Source: Acetatifactor sp. | Lineage (GTDB): Bacteria > Bacillota > Clostridia > Lachnospirales > Lachnospiraceae | DNA length: 64,000 bases | Assembly: GCA_022511465.1 (NCBI GenBank) | Contig: JAFLRM010000004.1 | Span: 57,047-121,046, forward strand | Direction of reading: 5' to 3' | Shown: positions 39,102 through 47,613 of the stretch, one piece after another | Numbering within the stretch: the stretch's first letter is position 1 | Layout of the letters: each line of letters starts with the position of its first letter | Notes under the pieces: model-generated | Database searches by the model: none | Told to the model about the DNA's origin: nothing | The model's input: the letters and a program-made list of their open reading frames with translations, nothing else | Program-made: the position numbers and the translations under genes

Positions 39102-40283
39102 ATGCAGATAAGTGATTATGAGTTTATACATAACATTGATGTATTGTTTGAAAAGAAAATCATTATATACGGGGCAGGAGTATATGGAAAAAGAAGTGCG
39201 CAGCTTTTAGAGGATGCAGGTGTGGGGGTTGACTGTTTTTGCGATAAGGATGAGAGCAATAAAAGTTGTCTCAATCATTTAATCATTACATTAGAAGAAT
39301 TGCAGGAAAAGGTGAAAAAAGAAGAATGCATGATTATTATAAGTTCTACAACTTATTGTGAGGAAATGATAGAGGAGTTGGAACATAGAGGAATTGTAGC
39401 ATATGTTTGTACCTGGTATGCTTTGCAGGCAGGAATTGAGCTGCATATAAAGGATAAGAGATTTCCTGCAGAGTATCAGAAGAAATATCTTCAAAGAAAG
39501 AACTTATTTGTCACCAGTTTTCCAGGATATGCTAGATTTATGCGTTTCATGGAGTTGTGTAAGAAACCACATGCAATTTTGATTTATCAGCCGGGAAAGG
39601 TAGGGTCAAATACTATATTCCAAACTTTAGAAAAGGCCAAGATAGAAACAGTACGCTTGCATGAAATCGTGGCAAGAACAGGGATAGAGATGTTAGATAA
39701 AATGTATGGATGCCTTTCAAGAGAATATGAAACTGGGACAGTAAAAATTATTACTTTAGTTAGAGAACCAATAGGAAGGGCTTTATCAGGGTTTATGCAG
39801 TGTTTTCACTCAGCATTTGTACTAAAATTTGAAGATGTCAATCAAACATTAGAGGAACAGGCAAGTAAACTGGTAATAGACCTTTTGGATAAGAATGATG
39901 AATTTCTGTGGTTTGATAAAGAAATAAAAAAGGTGACGGGAGTTGATATCTATTCTTATCCCTTTGATAAGGAGGCCGGATACACATGGATTAAGAAATA
40001 TAATATAGAAATTTTAGTATTAAAATTAGAAAAGCTAAGAGAAAATGTTGCCGTTCTTGGGGAGTTTGTTGGAAAACCTGACATTAAACTCGTGAATGGT
40101 AATGTGGGAAGCGAAAAACACTATAAGTACATTTATGAGGAACTGAAAAAGAGAATCAAAATCCCCGCTCGATTATTAGATTCCCAGTACAAGAATAATT
40201 GGCAAATGGATCACTTTTACACAGAGAAGGAAAAAGAAGAGTTTCGGAAAAAGTGGAGCAAATATGTGCTGGAGGAAGAATAG
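39102..40283 (+). CDS. Putative PAPS-dependent sulfotransferase (NKWYS capsular family) with N-terminal Rossmann module
   Basis: A 393-residue protein. Residues about 20-110 are a Rossmann-like module (IIIYGAGVYGKRSAQLLEDAG). The sulfotransferase part has YQPGKVGSNTIFQTLEKA near residue 160, matching the 5'-phosphosulfate loop, and LVREPIGRALSGFMQ near 220, matching the 3'-phosphate-binding motif. The C-terminal NNWQMDHFY and KKWSKY fit the NKWYS capsular polysaccharide family. It is framed by cysQ upstream and cysD-cysNC downstream. Acceptor unknown. Start 39102 chosen for AGGAG at 39087. Confidence 0.75.
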   Translation: MQISDYEFIHNIDVLFEKKIIIYGAGVYGKRSAQLLEDAGVGVDCFCDKDESNKSCLNHLIITLEELQEKVKKEECMIIISSTTYCEEMIEELEHRGIVAYVCTWYALQAGIELHIKDKRFPAEYQKKYLQRKNLFVTSFPGYARFMRFMELCKKPHAILIYQPGKVGSNTIFQTLEKAKIETVRLHEIVARTGIEMLDKMYGCLSREYETGTVKIITLVREPIGRALSGFMQCFHSAFVLKFEDVNQTLEEQASKLVIDLLDKNDEFLWFDKEIKKVTGVDIYSYPFDKEAGYTWIKKYNIEILVLKLEKLRENVAVLGEFVGKPDIKLVNGNVGSEKHYKYIYEELKKRIKIPARLLDSQYKNNWQMDHFYTEKEKEEFRKKWSKYVLEEE

Positions 40284-40391
40284 GATGTATCAGCTTTGAT
40301 ACTGTCGTGACTGATGTACTTTGGGGGCACATGTGGTTATTTTTGCAGGAATTTATTTGCTGAAGATATTTTTATAAGGAGTGGATTCGAG

Positions 40392-41303
40392 ATGGATAAT
40401 GTAGAATATTCCTTTTCACACTTGGATGCCCTTGAGGCAGAAGCGATCTATATCATACGTGAGGTGGCGGCGGAATGTGAAAAGCCGGTTATGCTGTATT
40501 CTATTGGAAAAGACAGCTCTGTTATGTTACATCTTGCAATGAAGGCATTTTATCCGGAGAAGCCGCCGTTTCCATTCCTGCATGTGGATACTACATGGAA
40601 ATTTAAGGAAATGATCGAGTTCCGTGACAGGAAGGCGAGAGAGCTTGGGATAGAGATGTTGGTACATACGAATGAGGAGGGCGTGGCACAGGGCATCAAC
40701 CCTTTTGACCACGGATCTGCATACACAGATATCATGAAGACTCAGGCGCTGAAGCAGGCGTTGACCAAGTATGGTTTTACGGCAGCTTTTGGCGGTGGCA
40801 GGCGCGATGAGGAGAAATCCAGGGCCAAGGAGCGGATTTTTTCATTCCGCAACAGTGAACAGGTGTGGGATCCCAAGAATCAGAGGCCTGAGATGTGGAA
40901 TCTTTATAATACAAAGATCAATAAAGGGGAAAGCATTCGTGTATTTCCCATTTCCAATTGGACGGAAAAGGATATCTGGCAGTATATCAGGCGTGAAAAG
41001 ATTGACATTGTGCCTCTTTACTATGCGAAGGAACGGCCGGTAGTTTACCGTGACGGCAATATCATCATGGTGGATGATGACAGGATGCGTATCGGGGAAG
41101 GCGAAAATGTTGTGATGAAAAAGGTGCGTTTTCGCACGTTGGGCTGCTATCCGCTGACAGGCGGCGTGGAATCCGAGGCGGATACGTTGGATGCCATTAT
41201 AGAAGAAACTCTGGGAGCGGTTTCCTCGGAGAGGACGAGCCGTGTCATAGACCATGAAGCTGCAGGCAGCATGGAGCGCAGAAAAAGGGAGGGATATTTC
41301 TGA
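40392..41303 (+). CDS. cysD: Sulfate adenylyltransferase subunit 2 (CysD)
   Basis: A 303-residue PP-loop ATPase that makes APS from sulfate and [43 protein letters not shown] (PP-loop SxGKDSxV), [32 protein letters not shown] and [12 protein letters not shown]. The start at 40392 (AAGGAG upstream) matches the family N-terminus; the preceding 26 in-frame codons are untranslated. Its stop overlaps the ATG of cysNC by one base. Confidence 0.95.
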   Translation: MDNVEYSFSHLDALEAEAIYIIREVAAECEKPVMLYSIGKDSSVMLHLAMKAFYPEKPPFPFLHVDTTWKFKEMIEFRDRKARELGIEMLVHTNEEGVAQGINPFDHGSAYTDIMKTQALKQALTKYGFTAAFGGGRRDEEKSRAKERIFSFRNSEQVWDPKNQRPEMWNLYNTKINKGESIRVFPISNWTEKDIWQYIRREKIDIVPLYYAKERPVVYRDGNIIMVDDDRMRIGEGENVVMKKVRFRTLGCYPLTGGVESEADTLDAIIEETLGAVSSERTSRVIDHEAAGSMERRKREGYF

Positions 41304-43132
41304 TGATGGGGCTTTTGAAGTTTATTACCTGTGGAAGTGTGGATGACGGTAAATCTACACTCATCGGACATATGCTCTATGACGCAAAGCTGCTTTATGC
41401 GGATCAGGAACGGGCACTGGAGTTGGACAGTAAGGTGGGAAGCCGTGACGGAAAGATTGACTACTCACTGCTTTTGGACGGGCTTATGGCGGAGCGTGAG
41501 CAGGGGATCACGATAGATGTGGCATACCGCTATTTTACAACGGATAAACGCAGCTTTATTGTGGCGGATACACCGGGACATGAGGAATACACAAGGAACA
41601 TGGCCGTGGGGGCTTCTTTTGCGGATCTGGCAGTTATACTTGTGGATGCAAGCCAGGGAATATTGACCCAGACGTGGCGTCACGCGAGAATTTGTGCCCT
41701 TATGGGAATAAGGCATTTTGTGTTTGCTGTGAACAAAATTGATCTGGTGCATTATGATCCGGCTGTATTTAAAAAGATAGAGAAGGATATCAAAAAGCTT
41801 GCTGTTGATCTGGAGTTGACGAATGTACAGATCATTCCCGTTTCTGCCACGGAAGGAGACAACCTTACATCGGCTTCCAAGCTGACACCGTGGTATCACG
41901 GAAAATCTCTTTTAGAATTTCTGGAGCAGGTGGACGTAGAAGAAACCGGTGAGGAACAGGGGTTTGTGATGCCTGTGCAAAGGGTATGCAGGCCCAATCA
42001 CACATTCCGGGGATTTCAAGGTGAGCCTGTCTGTGGAAAGTTGGCTTTAACTGATGAGATCGCGGTGCTGCCCAGCGGGGAGAAGGCCCATGTTGTGGAA
42101 CTGTTGAGGGGAGATACCGGCGTTGAAACGGTCACCGGGGGAGAAGCCGTGACTATAAAACTCGACAAGGAAATAGACGTGTCGAGAGGCTGCGTGATCC
42201 TGAAGGATACGGAACTTCCCGTTGCAGATATGTTCAATGCAAGTGTCCTTTGGATGGATGAGGCGGAGCTTGTGCAGGGCCGGAGCGTATGGGTAAAGCT
42301 GGGGACGAAGATGGTTCCCGCAACAGTGATGACAATTAAGCACAAGATGGATATTCATACAGGGGAGCACCTGAAGGTCAATAAAATTTATAAAAATGAG
42401 ATAGCAGTATGCGAGTTTGCACTTGCAGAGCGCATTGTGCTTGATAAATTTGAGTCACATAAAGCATTGGGACGTTTCATTGTTATAGACAGGATCACAA
42501 ATATGACATCAGCCTGTGGTATTGTGAATTTTCCGCTCAGAAGAAGCCAGAATCTGACGTGGCATGAGATGGACATCACAAGAGACGCAAGAGCAGAACA
42601 CATGAATCAAAAACCAACGACTTTGTGGTTCACAGGACTTTCCGGGGCCGGTAAGTCCACGCTTGCCAATGAAATTGAGAAGCGCTTACATATGGCAGGA
42701 AAATATACGATGCTTCTGGATGGCGATAATGTTCGTATGGGTTTGAATAAAAATCTGGGTTTTGAGGAAAAAGACAGGATTGAGAACATTCGTCGTGTTG
42801 CGGAAGTATCAAAGTTGATGAACGATGCAGGACTGATAGTACTGACTTCCTTTATATCACCGTATAGAAATGATAGAAGAAGCGCAAGGGATATTATTGG
42901 AAACGACAATTTTGTGGAAATATATGTCAGTACGCCCCTTGAGGAATGTGAACGGCGTGATGTTAAGGGACTATATAAAAAGGCAAGGAGGGGAGAGATC
43001 CCCAATTTTACGGGTATTTCGAGTCCGTTTGAAGAGCCGGAGCATGCGGAGATCGTGATCGACACCAGTAAACATTCTATTGAGGAATGTGTGGACTACT
43101 GCATGGAAGAATTGAGGAGATATTTGGATTAA
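41303..43132 (+). CDS. cysNC: Bifunctional sulfate adenylyltransferase subunit 1 / APS kinase (CysN-CysC fusion)
   Basis: Residues 1-430 are the CysN GTPase (TCGSVDDGKSTLIGHMLYDA P-loop, DTPGHEEYTRNMAVG, NKIDLVHYD), which drives APS formation with CysD. Residues about 437-609 are APS kinase (LWFTGLSGAGKSTLANEI, LLDGDNVRMGLNKNLGF, then FISPYRNDRRSARDI), giving PAPS. The fused form is common in polysaccharide or Nod-factor sulfation. No PAPS or sulfite reductase gene is nearby, so PAPS supply for sulfation is more likely than sulfur assimilation. Confidence 0.95.
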   Translation: MMGLLKFITCGSVDDGKSTLIGHMLYDAKLLYADQERALELDSKVGSRDGKIDYSLLLDGLMAEREQGITIDVAYRYFTTDKRSFIVADTPGHEEYTRNMAVGASFADLAVILVDASQGILTQTWRHARICALMGIRHFVFAVNKIDLVHYDPAVFKKIEKDIKKLAVDLELTNVQIIPVSATEGDNLTSASKLTPWYHGKSLLEFLEQVDVEETGEEQGFVMPVQRVCRPNHTFRGFQGEPVCGKLALTDEIAVLPSGEKAHVVELLRGDTGVETVTGGEAVTIKLDKEIDVSRGCVILKDTELPVADMFNASVLWMDEAELVQGRSVWVKLGTKMVPATVMTIKHKMDIHTGEHLKVNKIYKNEIAVCEFALAERIVLDKFESHKALGRFIVIDRITNMTSACGIVNFPLRRSQNLTWHEMDITRDARAEHMNQKPTTLWFTGLSGAGKSTLANEIEKRLHMAGKYTMLLDGDNVRMGLNKNLGFEEKDRIENIRRVAEVSKLMNDAGLIVLTSFISPYRNDRRSARDIIGNDNFVEIYVSTPLEECERRDVKGLYKKARRGEIPNFTGISSPFEEPEHAEIVIDTSKHSIEECVDYCMEELRRYLD

Positions 43133-43165
43133 GCGCAGTATAGTGATCAGGAGGAGGTTGTTGCC

Positions 43166-45175
43166 ATGAAAGCACTGATATTAAATTCCGGAATGGGAAG
43201 CAGAATGGGTGTCCTGACATCGGAGCATCCCAAATGTATGACAGAGATCTCCAGCAGGGAAACCATTCTCAGCAGGCAGTTGAAACAGATCGCGTCTGCC
43301 GGCATTGAAGAAGTGGTGATGACCACGGGACTCTTTGACAGTGTTCTGGTCAATTACTGCCAGAGCCTTGACCTGCCATTACACATTACCTTCGTCAAGA
43401 ATCCTCTGTATCAGGAGACAAACTACATCTATTCCATCTACTGTGCCAGAGAATATCTGGAGGATGACATCCTCTTGATGCATGGTGATCTGGTGTTTGA
43501 AAATGCCGTGTTTGATGCTGTAGTCGGAAGTGAGACAAGCTGTATGACGATCAGCACCACCCTGCCGCTTCCGGAAAAGGACTTTAAGGCAGTTCTTAAG
43601 GATGACAGAATAGCAAAAGTGGGCATAGAATTCTTTACCGATGCCGTGGCGGCGCAGCCACTTTATAAGCTTCGGTATGACGACTGGAAGGTATGGCTGG
43701 AAGCGATCAGTGCGTTCTGTGAGAGCGACAAGGTAAAATGTTATGCGGAAAATGCATTCAATGAGGTTTCTGATGCTTGTAAGATTTACCCGTTGGATGT
43801 GAAAAATCAGTTGTGTAGTGAGATTGATACTCCGGAAGATCTGGCGATTGTTTCAGAGCGCTTGAAGGAAGTGGAGAACCGCACTGTCTACATGTGTTTT
43901 TCCACGGATATCCTCCACAGCGGGCATATCAGTATTATTAAGAAAGCAGAGCGTCTGGGCAAATTGATCGTGGGTATCCTTTCGGATGAAGCGGTGGCAA
44001 GTTACAAAAGGTTTCCTTTGCTGCCGTTTTCTGAGAGAAAGGCGATGTTTGAGAATATTGCCGGTGTTTACCGGGTTGTGGAACAAAATACGTTGAGCTA
44101 CAAGGAAAATTTGGAGAAATATCAGCCTGCCTATGTGGTTCATGGAGATGACTGGGCGACCGGGTTTCAGAAGCCGATCCGGGATGAAGTGGTTTCTGTG
44201 CTTGCCTCCTATGGAGGCAGATTAGTGGAATTTCCTTATTCAGGGGATGAAAAATATCGGGAATTGGAGCAGAGGGCCCGTGCGGAACTCTCCATGCCCG
44301 ATATGCGCAGGGGACGCTTAAAGAAAGCGATCACGATGAAAGGAACGGTGACTGCGATCGAGGCGCACAGCGGTCTGACCGGCCTGATCGCGGAGAATAC
44401 GGTGGTCTATCAGGATGGAGCAGCCAGACAGTTTGATGCCATGTGGATCAGTTCCCTCTGTGACTCCACGGCAAAGGGGAAGCCGGATATTGAACTGGTG
44501 GATATGACATCAAGGTTCCGCACCATCGATGATATCATGGAGGTTACAACGAAGCCCATTATTTTTGACGGGGATACCGGCGGCCTGACGGAGCATTTTG
44601 TGTACACGGTCAGGACGCTGGAGCGAATGGGAGTTTCCATGATCATCATTGAGGACAAGACCGGTCTAAAGAAAAATTCCCTCTTTGGAAACGAAGTAGT
44701 GCAGACTCAGGACAGTATCCCAAACTTCTGTGAGAAGATCGCCGCCGGCAAAAAGGCTCAGAAGACGCAGGATTTTATGATATGTGCCCGTATTGAGAGC
44801 CTGATCCTGGAGCAGGGTATGGAGGATGCCTTAGAGCGTGCATTTGCCTTTGTGGGAGCGGGTGCGGACGCGATCATGATCCACAGCCGGAAGAAAGAGC
44901 CGGACGAGATTTTTGAATTCGTGGAAAAGTTTCGTGCAGAAGATTCCGTGACTCCGATCGTTGTGGTGCCCACTTCCTTCAATATGGTCACCGAGGAAGA
45001 GTTCAAACAGCGGGGGGTCAATGTGGTGATCTATGCGAACCAGCTGACTAGGACCGGTTTCCCGGCTATGCAGAATGCGGCCAAAATGATTTTGGAGAAT
45101 CACCGTGCGAAAGAGTGTGACGATATCTGTATGCCTTTTAAGGATATTATCCGGCTGATCCCGGAAGATAACTGA
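43166..45175 (+). CDS. pepM: Triple-domain phosphoenolpyruvate mutase with two nucleotidyltransferase domains
   Basis: A 669-residue fusion. Residues 1-235: LicC/MobA-like nucleotidyltransferase (LILNSGMGSRMGVLTSEHPK, LMHGDLVFE). Residues about 240-375: TagD-like cytidylyltransferase (MCFSTDILHSGHISIIKKAE, HSGH motif). Residues about 390-669: PEP mutase (IEAHSGLTGLIAEN, FDGDTGGLTEHF and EDKTGLKKNS, the diagnostic EDK-x5-NS). PEP mutase makes phosphonopyruvate, the entry to nearly all phosphonates; the fused NTase domains suggest activation of a phosphonate as its CMP ester for glycan attachment. Reductase and decarboxylase genes follow. Confidence 0.92.
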   Translation: MKALILNSGMGSRMGVLTSEHPKCMTEISSRETILSRQLKQIASAGIEEVVMTTGLFDSVLVNYCQSLDLPLHITFVKNPLYQETNYIYSIYCAREYLEDDILLMHGDLVFENAVFDAVVGSETSCMTISTTLPLPEKDFKAVLKDDRIAKVGIEFFTDAVAAQPLYKLRYDDWKVWLEAISAFCESDKVKCYAENAFNEVSDACKIYPLDVKNQLCSEIDTPEDLAIVSERLKEVENRTVYMCFSTDILHSGHISIIKKAERLGKLIVGILSDEAVASYKRFPLLPFSERKAMFENIAGVYRVVEQNTLSYKENLEKYQPAYVVHGDDWATGFQKPIRDEVVSVLASYGGRLVEFPYSGDEKYRELEQRARAELSMPDMRRGRLKKAITMKGTVTAIEAHSGLTGLIAENTVVYQDGAARQFDAMWISSLCDSTAKGKPDIELVDMTSRFRTIDDIMEVTTKPIIFDGDTGGLTEHFVYTVRTLERMGVSMIIIEDKTGLKKNSLFGNEVVQTQDSIPNFCEKIAAGKKAQKTQDFMICARIESLILEQGMEDALERAFAFVGAGADAIMIHSRKKEPDEIFEFVEKFRAEDSVTPIVVVPTSFNMVTEEEFKQRGVNVVIYANQLTRTGFPAMQNAAKMILENHRAKECDDICMPFKDIIRLIPEDN

Positions 45176-45205
45176 GTGATATCTTAAGGACGGGAGAATA
45201 TCTGT

Positions 45206-46333
45206 ATGGAACAAAAGGTGATCATGGCGGGAATGGATTACGGTGAACTGGATGACTATATTCAGGAGAATGGAATTCGATCCATGCTTCTTGTATGTGG
45301 ACAGTCTTTTGCCAATTTGAAAATTAGTAGTTACTTTGAGAAGCTGGAAGCGGGCGGAAAAGTTAATGTGGTCAGATTTGATGATTTTACTCCCAATCCC
45401 GGGTATGAGTCTGTGGAGAGAGGGGTGGAGGTATTCCGTCAAAATAACTGCAGCGCGATCATTGCTGTCGGCGGCGGCAGTGCGATGGATGTGGCGAAGT
45501 GTATCAAGCTGTATGCCAATATGGATCCGGCTAAAAATTATCTGGAACAGGAGATTGTGCCCAATGATGTAAAATTGTTGGCAGTCCCTACCACTGCAGG
45601 AACCGGAAGTGAGGCAACCCGTTACGCGGTCATCTATTACCGAGGGGAAAAACAATCTGTGACGGATGACAGCTGTATTCCGGATGTGGTTTTAGTAGAT
45701 CCTTCCGCGTTGAAGACACTGCCAATGTATCAGAGAAAAGCAACGATGTTGGATGCACTTTGTCATGCGGTGGAATCTTTCTGGTCCGTAAATTCTACCG
45801 AAGAGAGCAAAGCATATTCCAAAGAAGCGATCCGACTGATCCTGGATGATCAGGATGCATATCTGGCAAATCAAGACCGGGGCAATGCAAATATGCTTCA
45901 GGCGGCAAATATTGCGGGCAAAGCAATTAATATCACACAGACAACGGCAGGCCACGCCATGTGTTATAAGCTTACAAGTCTTTACGGGATCGCACATGGT
46001 CATGCTGCGGCTTTGTGTGTTTCCGCATTATGGGAGTATATGCCGGTGCATGCGGGAGAGTGTATAGATCCGCGGGGAGCAGACTATGTAACGGCTATGT
46101 TTAAAGAGCTTGCAGATGTGATGGGGTGCAGCACAGCTGAGCAGGCAGCAGTAAAATTCCGGGAAATATTTGCGGCTCTGGATTTAGCAATACCGATAGG
46201 AAAAGAAGAGGATTTTGAAATTCTGCGGACATCCGTAAATCCCGTGCGCTTGAAAAATAATCCGATCAGGTTGGACGAAAAGACAATAGATATGCTCTAC
46301 CATAAAATTTTGTCGGTAGGTGCGGAAGGCTAG
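45206..46333 (+). CDS. Iron-type alcohol dehydrogenase, probable phosphonoacetaldehyde reductase
   Basis: A 375-residue group III alcohol dehydrogenase: IIAVGGGSAMDVAKCIKLYA (cofactor), PTTAGTGSEATRYAVIYY, DALCHAVESFWSV and TAGHAMCYKLTSLYGIAHGHAAALC (metal-binding His residues). Between pepM and the phosphonopyruvate decarboxylase gene it most likely reduces phosphonoacetaldehyde to 2-hydroxyethylphosphonate, as PhpC-type enzymes do. Substrate assigned from context. Confidence 0.88.
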   Translation: MEQKVIMAGMDYGELDDYIQENGIRSMLLVCGQSFANLKISSYFEKLEAGGKVNVVRFDDFTPNPGYESVERGVEVFRQNNCSAIIAVGGGSAMDVAKCIKLYANMDPAKNYLEQEIVPNDVKLLAVPTTAGTGSEATRYAVIYYRGEKQSVTDDSCIPDVVLVDPSALKTLPMYQRKATMLDALCHAVESFWSVNSTEESKAYSKEAIRLILDDQDAYLANQDRGNANMLQAANIAGKAINITQTTAGHAMCYKLTSLYGIAHGHAAALCVSALWEYMPVHAGECIDPRGADYVTAMFKELADVMGCSTAEQAAVKFREIFAALDLAIPIGKEEDFEILRTSVNPVRLKNNPIRLDEKTIDMLYHKILSVGAEG

Positions 46334-46343
46334 GAGGAAAGTC

Positions 46344-47465
46344 ATGAAAGTAGAAGATCTGATAAATATCATTGGAGCGGACTTTTATACCGGAGTTCCG
46401 GATTCGCAGTTGAAGGCTCTCTGTAATTATCTGATGAATACCTATGGCATCGATGCCAGACATCATATTATCGCGGCGAATGAGGGAAATTGCGCTGCCT
46501 TGGCTGCCGGATATCATTTAGCAACCGGTAAGGTGCCGGTTGTTTATATGCAGAACAGTGGCGAGGGGAATATTATCAATCCGGTGGCATCTCTGCTGAA
46601 TGACAAAGTATATGCGATTCCCGTGATCTTTATCATAGGATGGCGCGGAGAACCGGGGGTTCATGATGAGCCTCAGCATATCTTCCAGGGAGAGGTGACG
46701 ATGAAACTGCTGGAGGACATGAATATCAAGGCTTTTGCCATTGGAAAGGGAACCTCTGATGAGGAGGTGGCTGCTGTCATGGAAGAGTTCCGCGGTGTTT
46801 TGGCATCCGGCAGGGACGTAGCTTTTGTGATCCATAAGGATGCCCTCTCTTATGATGGAAAGGTGAAGTATGAGAATGAAAACACAATGACCCGTGAGGA
46901 GATCATCCGGCATATCGTGAAGGCATCCGGTGAGGATCCTATCGTGTCCACCACGGGAAAGGCCAGCCGGGAACTGTTTGAGATCCGCGAGGCAAACGGC
47001 CAGAGCCACAAGTACGATTTTCTCACCGTCGGCTCAATGGGGCATAGTTCTTCCATTGCTCTGGGAGTGGCAGTAAATAAGCCGGGAACCAGGATATGGT
47101 GTGTGGACGGTGATGGTGCGGTTTTGATGCACATGGGTTCCATGGCTGTATTGGGGGCAAATGCACCCGAGAATATGATCCATGTAGTTATCAACAATGG
47201 TGCTCATGAGACTGTAGGCGGTATGCCGACGGTTGCCGGTAAGATCGATCTGGTTGCGATCGCAAAGGCCTGCGGATATCCCAATGCGGTCTGTGTGGAT
47301 AACTTTGAGGCACTGGACCGGGAACTGAAAGCAGCGAAGAACAGAAAAGAATTGAGTATGATCGAGGTGAAATGTTCTATCGGTGCCCGCGATGATCTTG
47401 GAAGGCCGACCACAACAGCGTTGGAGAATAAGGAGAGGTTTATGGAGTATCTTGGGAAGTTGTAA
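46344..47465 (+). CDS. ppd: Phosphonopyruvate decarboxylase
   Basis: Thiamine-diphosphate enzyme of 373 residues that drives the phosphonate pathway by decarboxylating phosphonopyruvate. Motifs: FYTGVPDSQLKALCNYLM, NEGNCAALAAGYHLATGK (catalytic Glu), YMQNSGEGNIINPVASL, and the TPP-binding DGDGAVLMHMGSMAVLG with VVINNGAHETVGGMPT. The start at 46344 follows TAGGAGGAAAG. Together with PepM and the reductase it gives a three-gene route from PEP to 2-hydroxyethylphosphonate. Confidence 0.94.
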   Translation: MKVEDLINIIGADFYTGVPDSQLKALCNYLMNTYGIDARHHIIAANEGNCAALAAGYHLATGKVPVVYMQNSGEGNIINPVASLLNDKVYAIPVIFIIGWRGEPGVHDEPQHIFQGEVTMKLLEDMNIKAFAIGKGTSDEEVAAVMEEFRGVLASGRDVAFVIHKDALSYDGKVKYENENTMTREEIIRHIVKASGEDPIVSTTGKASRELFEIREANGQSHKYDFLTVGSMGHSSSIALGVAVNKPGTRIWCVDGDGAVLMHMGSMAVLGANAPENMIHVVINNGAHETVGGMPTVAGKIDLVAIAKACGYPNAVCVDNFEALDRELKAAKNRKELSMIEVKCSIGARDDLGRPTTTALENKERFMEYLGKL

Positions 47466-47469
47466 CTAT

Positions 47470-47540
47470 TTTTTCAAAATTAAACAGCCGAACCCAGTCT
47501 TTTAGTCTGGAATCTTCGTCCGGCGGCTTGCGCGTAAGTA
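47470..47540 (-). pseudogene. Fragment of an Rpn-type nuclease gene
   Basis: On the minus strand this reads RKPPDEDSRLKDWVRLFNFE, almost the same as a stretch of the intact Rpn-family gene (bases about 49044-49102); DNA identity is obvious (CTTTTAGTCTGGAAT against CCTTTAGTCTGGAAT). Only about 70 bases survive, next to the end of ppd. Confidence 0.65.
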
Positions 47541-47613
47541 GGAAATATGCAGAGAAGATGGCGGGAATAGGAAGAATATGATCAAAGCAAGAACAAAGAA
47601 AGGGGACGGTATT

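Noticed and set aside
40392..43132. cysD-cysNC as sulfur assimilation genes
   Set aside because: No PAPS/APS reductase or sulfite reductase nearby, while a sulfotransferase and CysQ are adjacent; APS kinase fusion favours sulfation.
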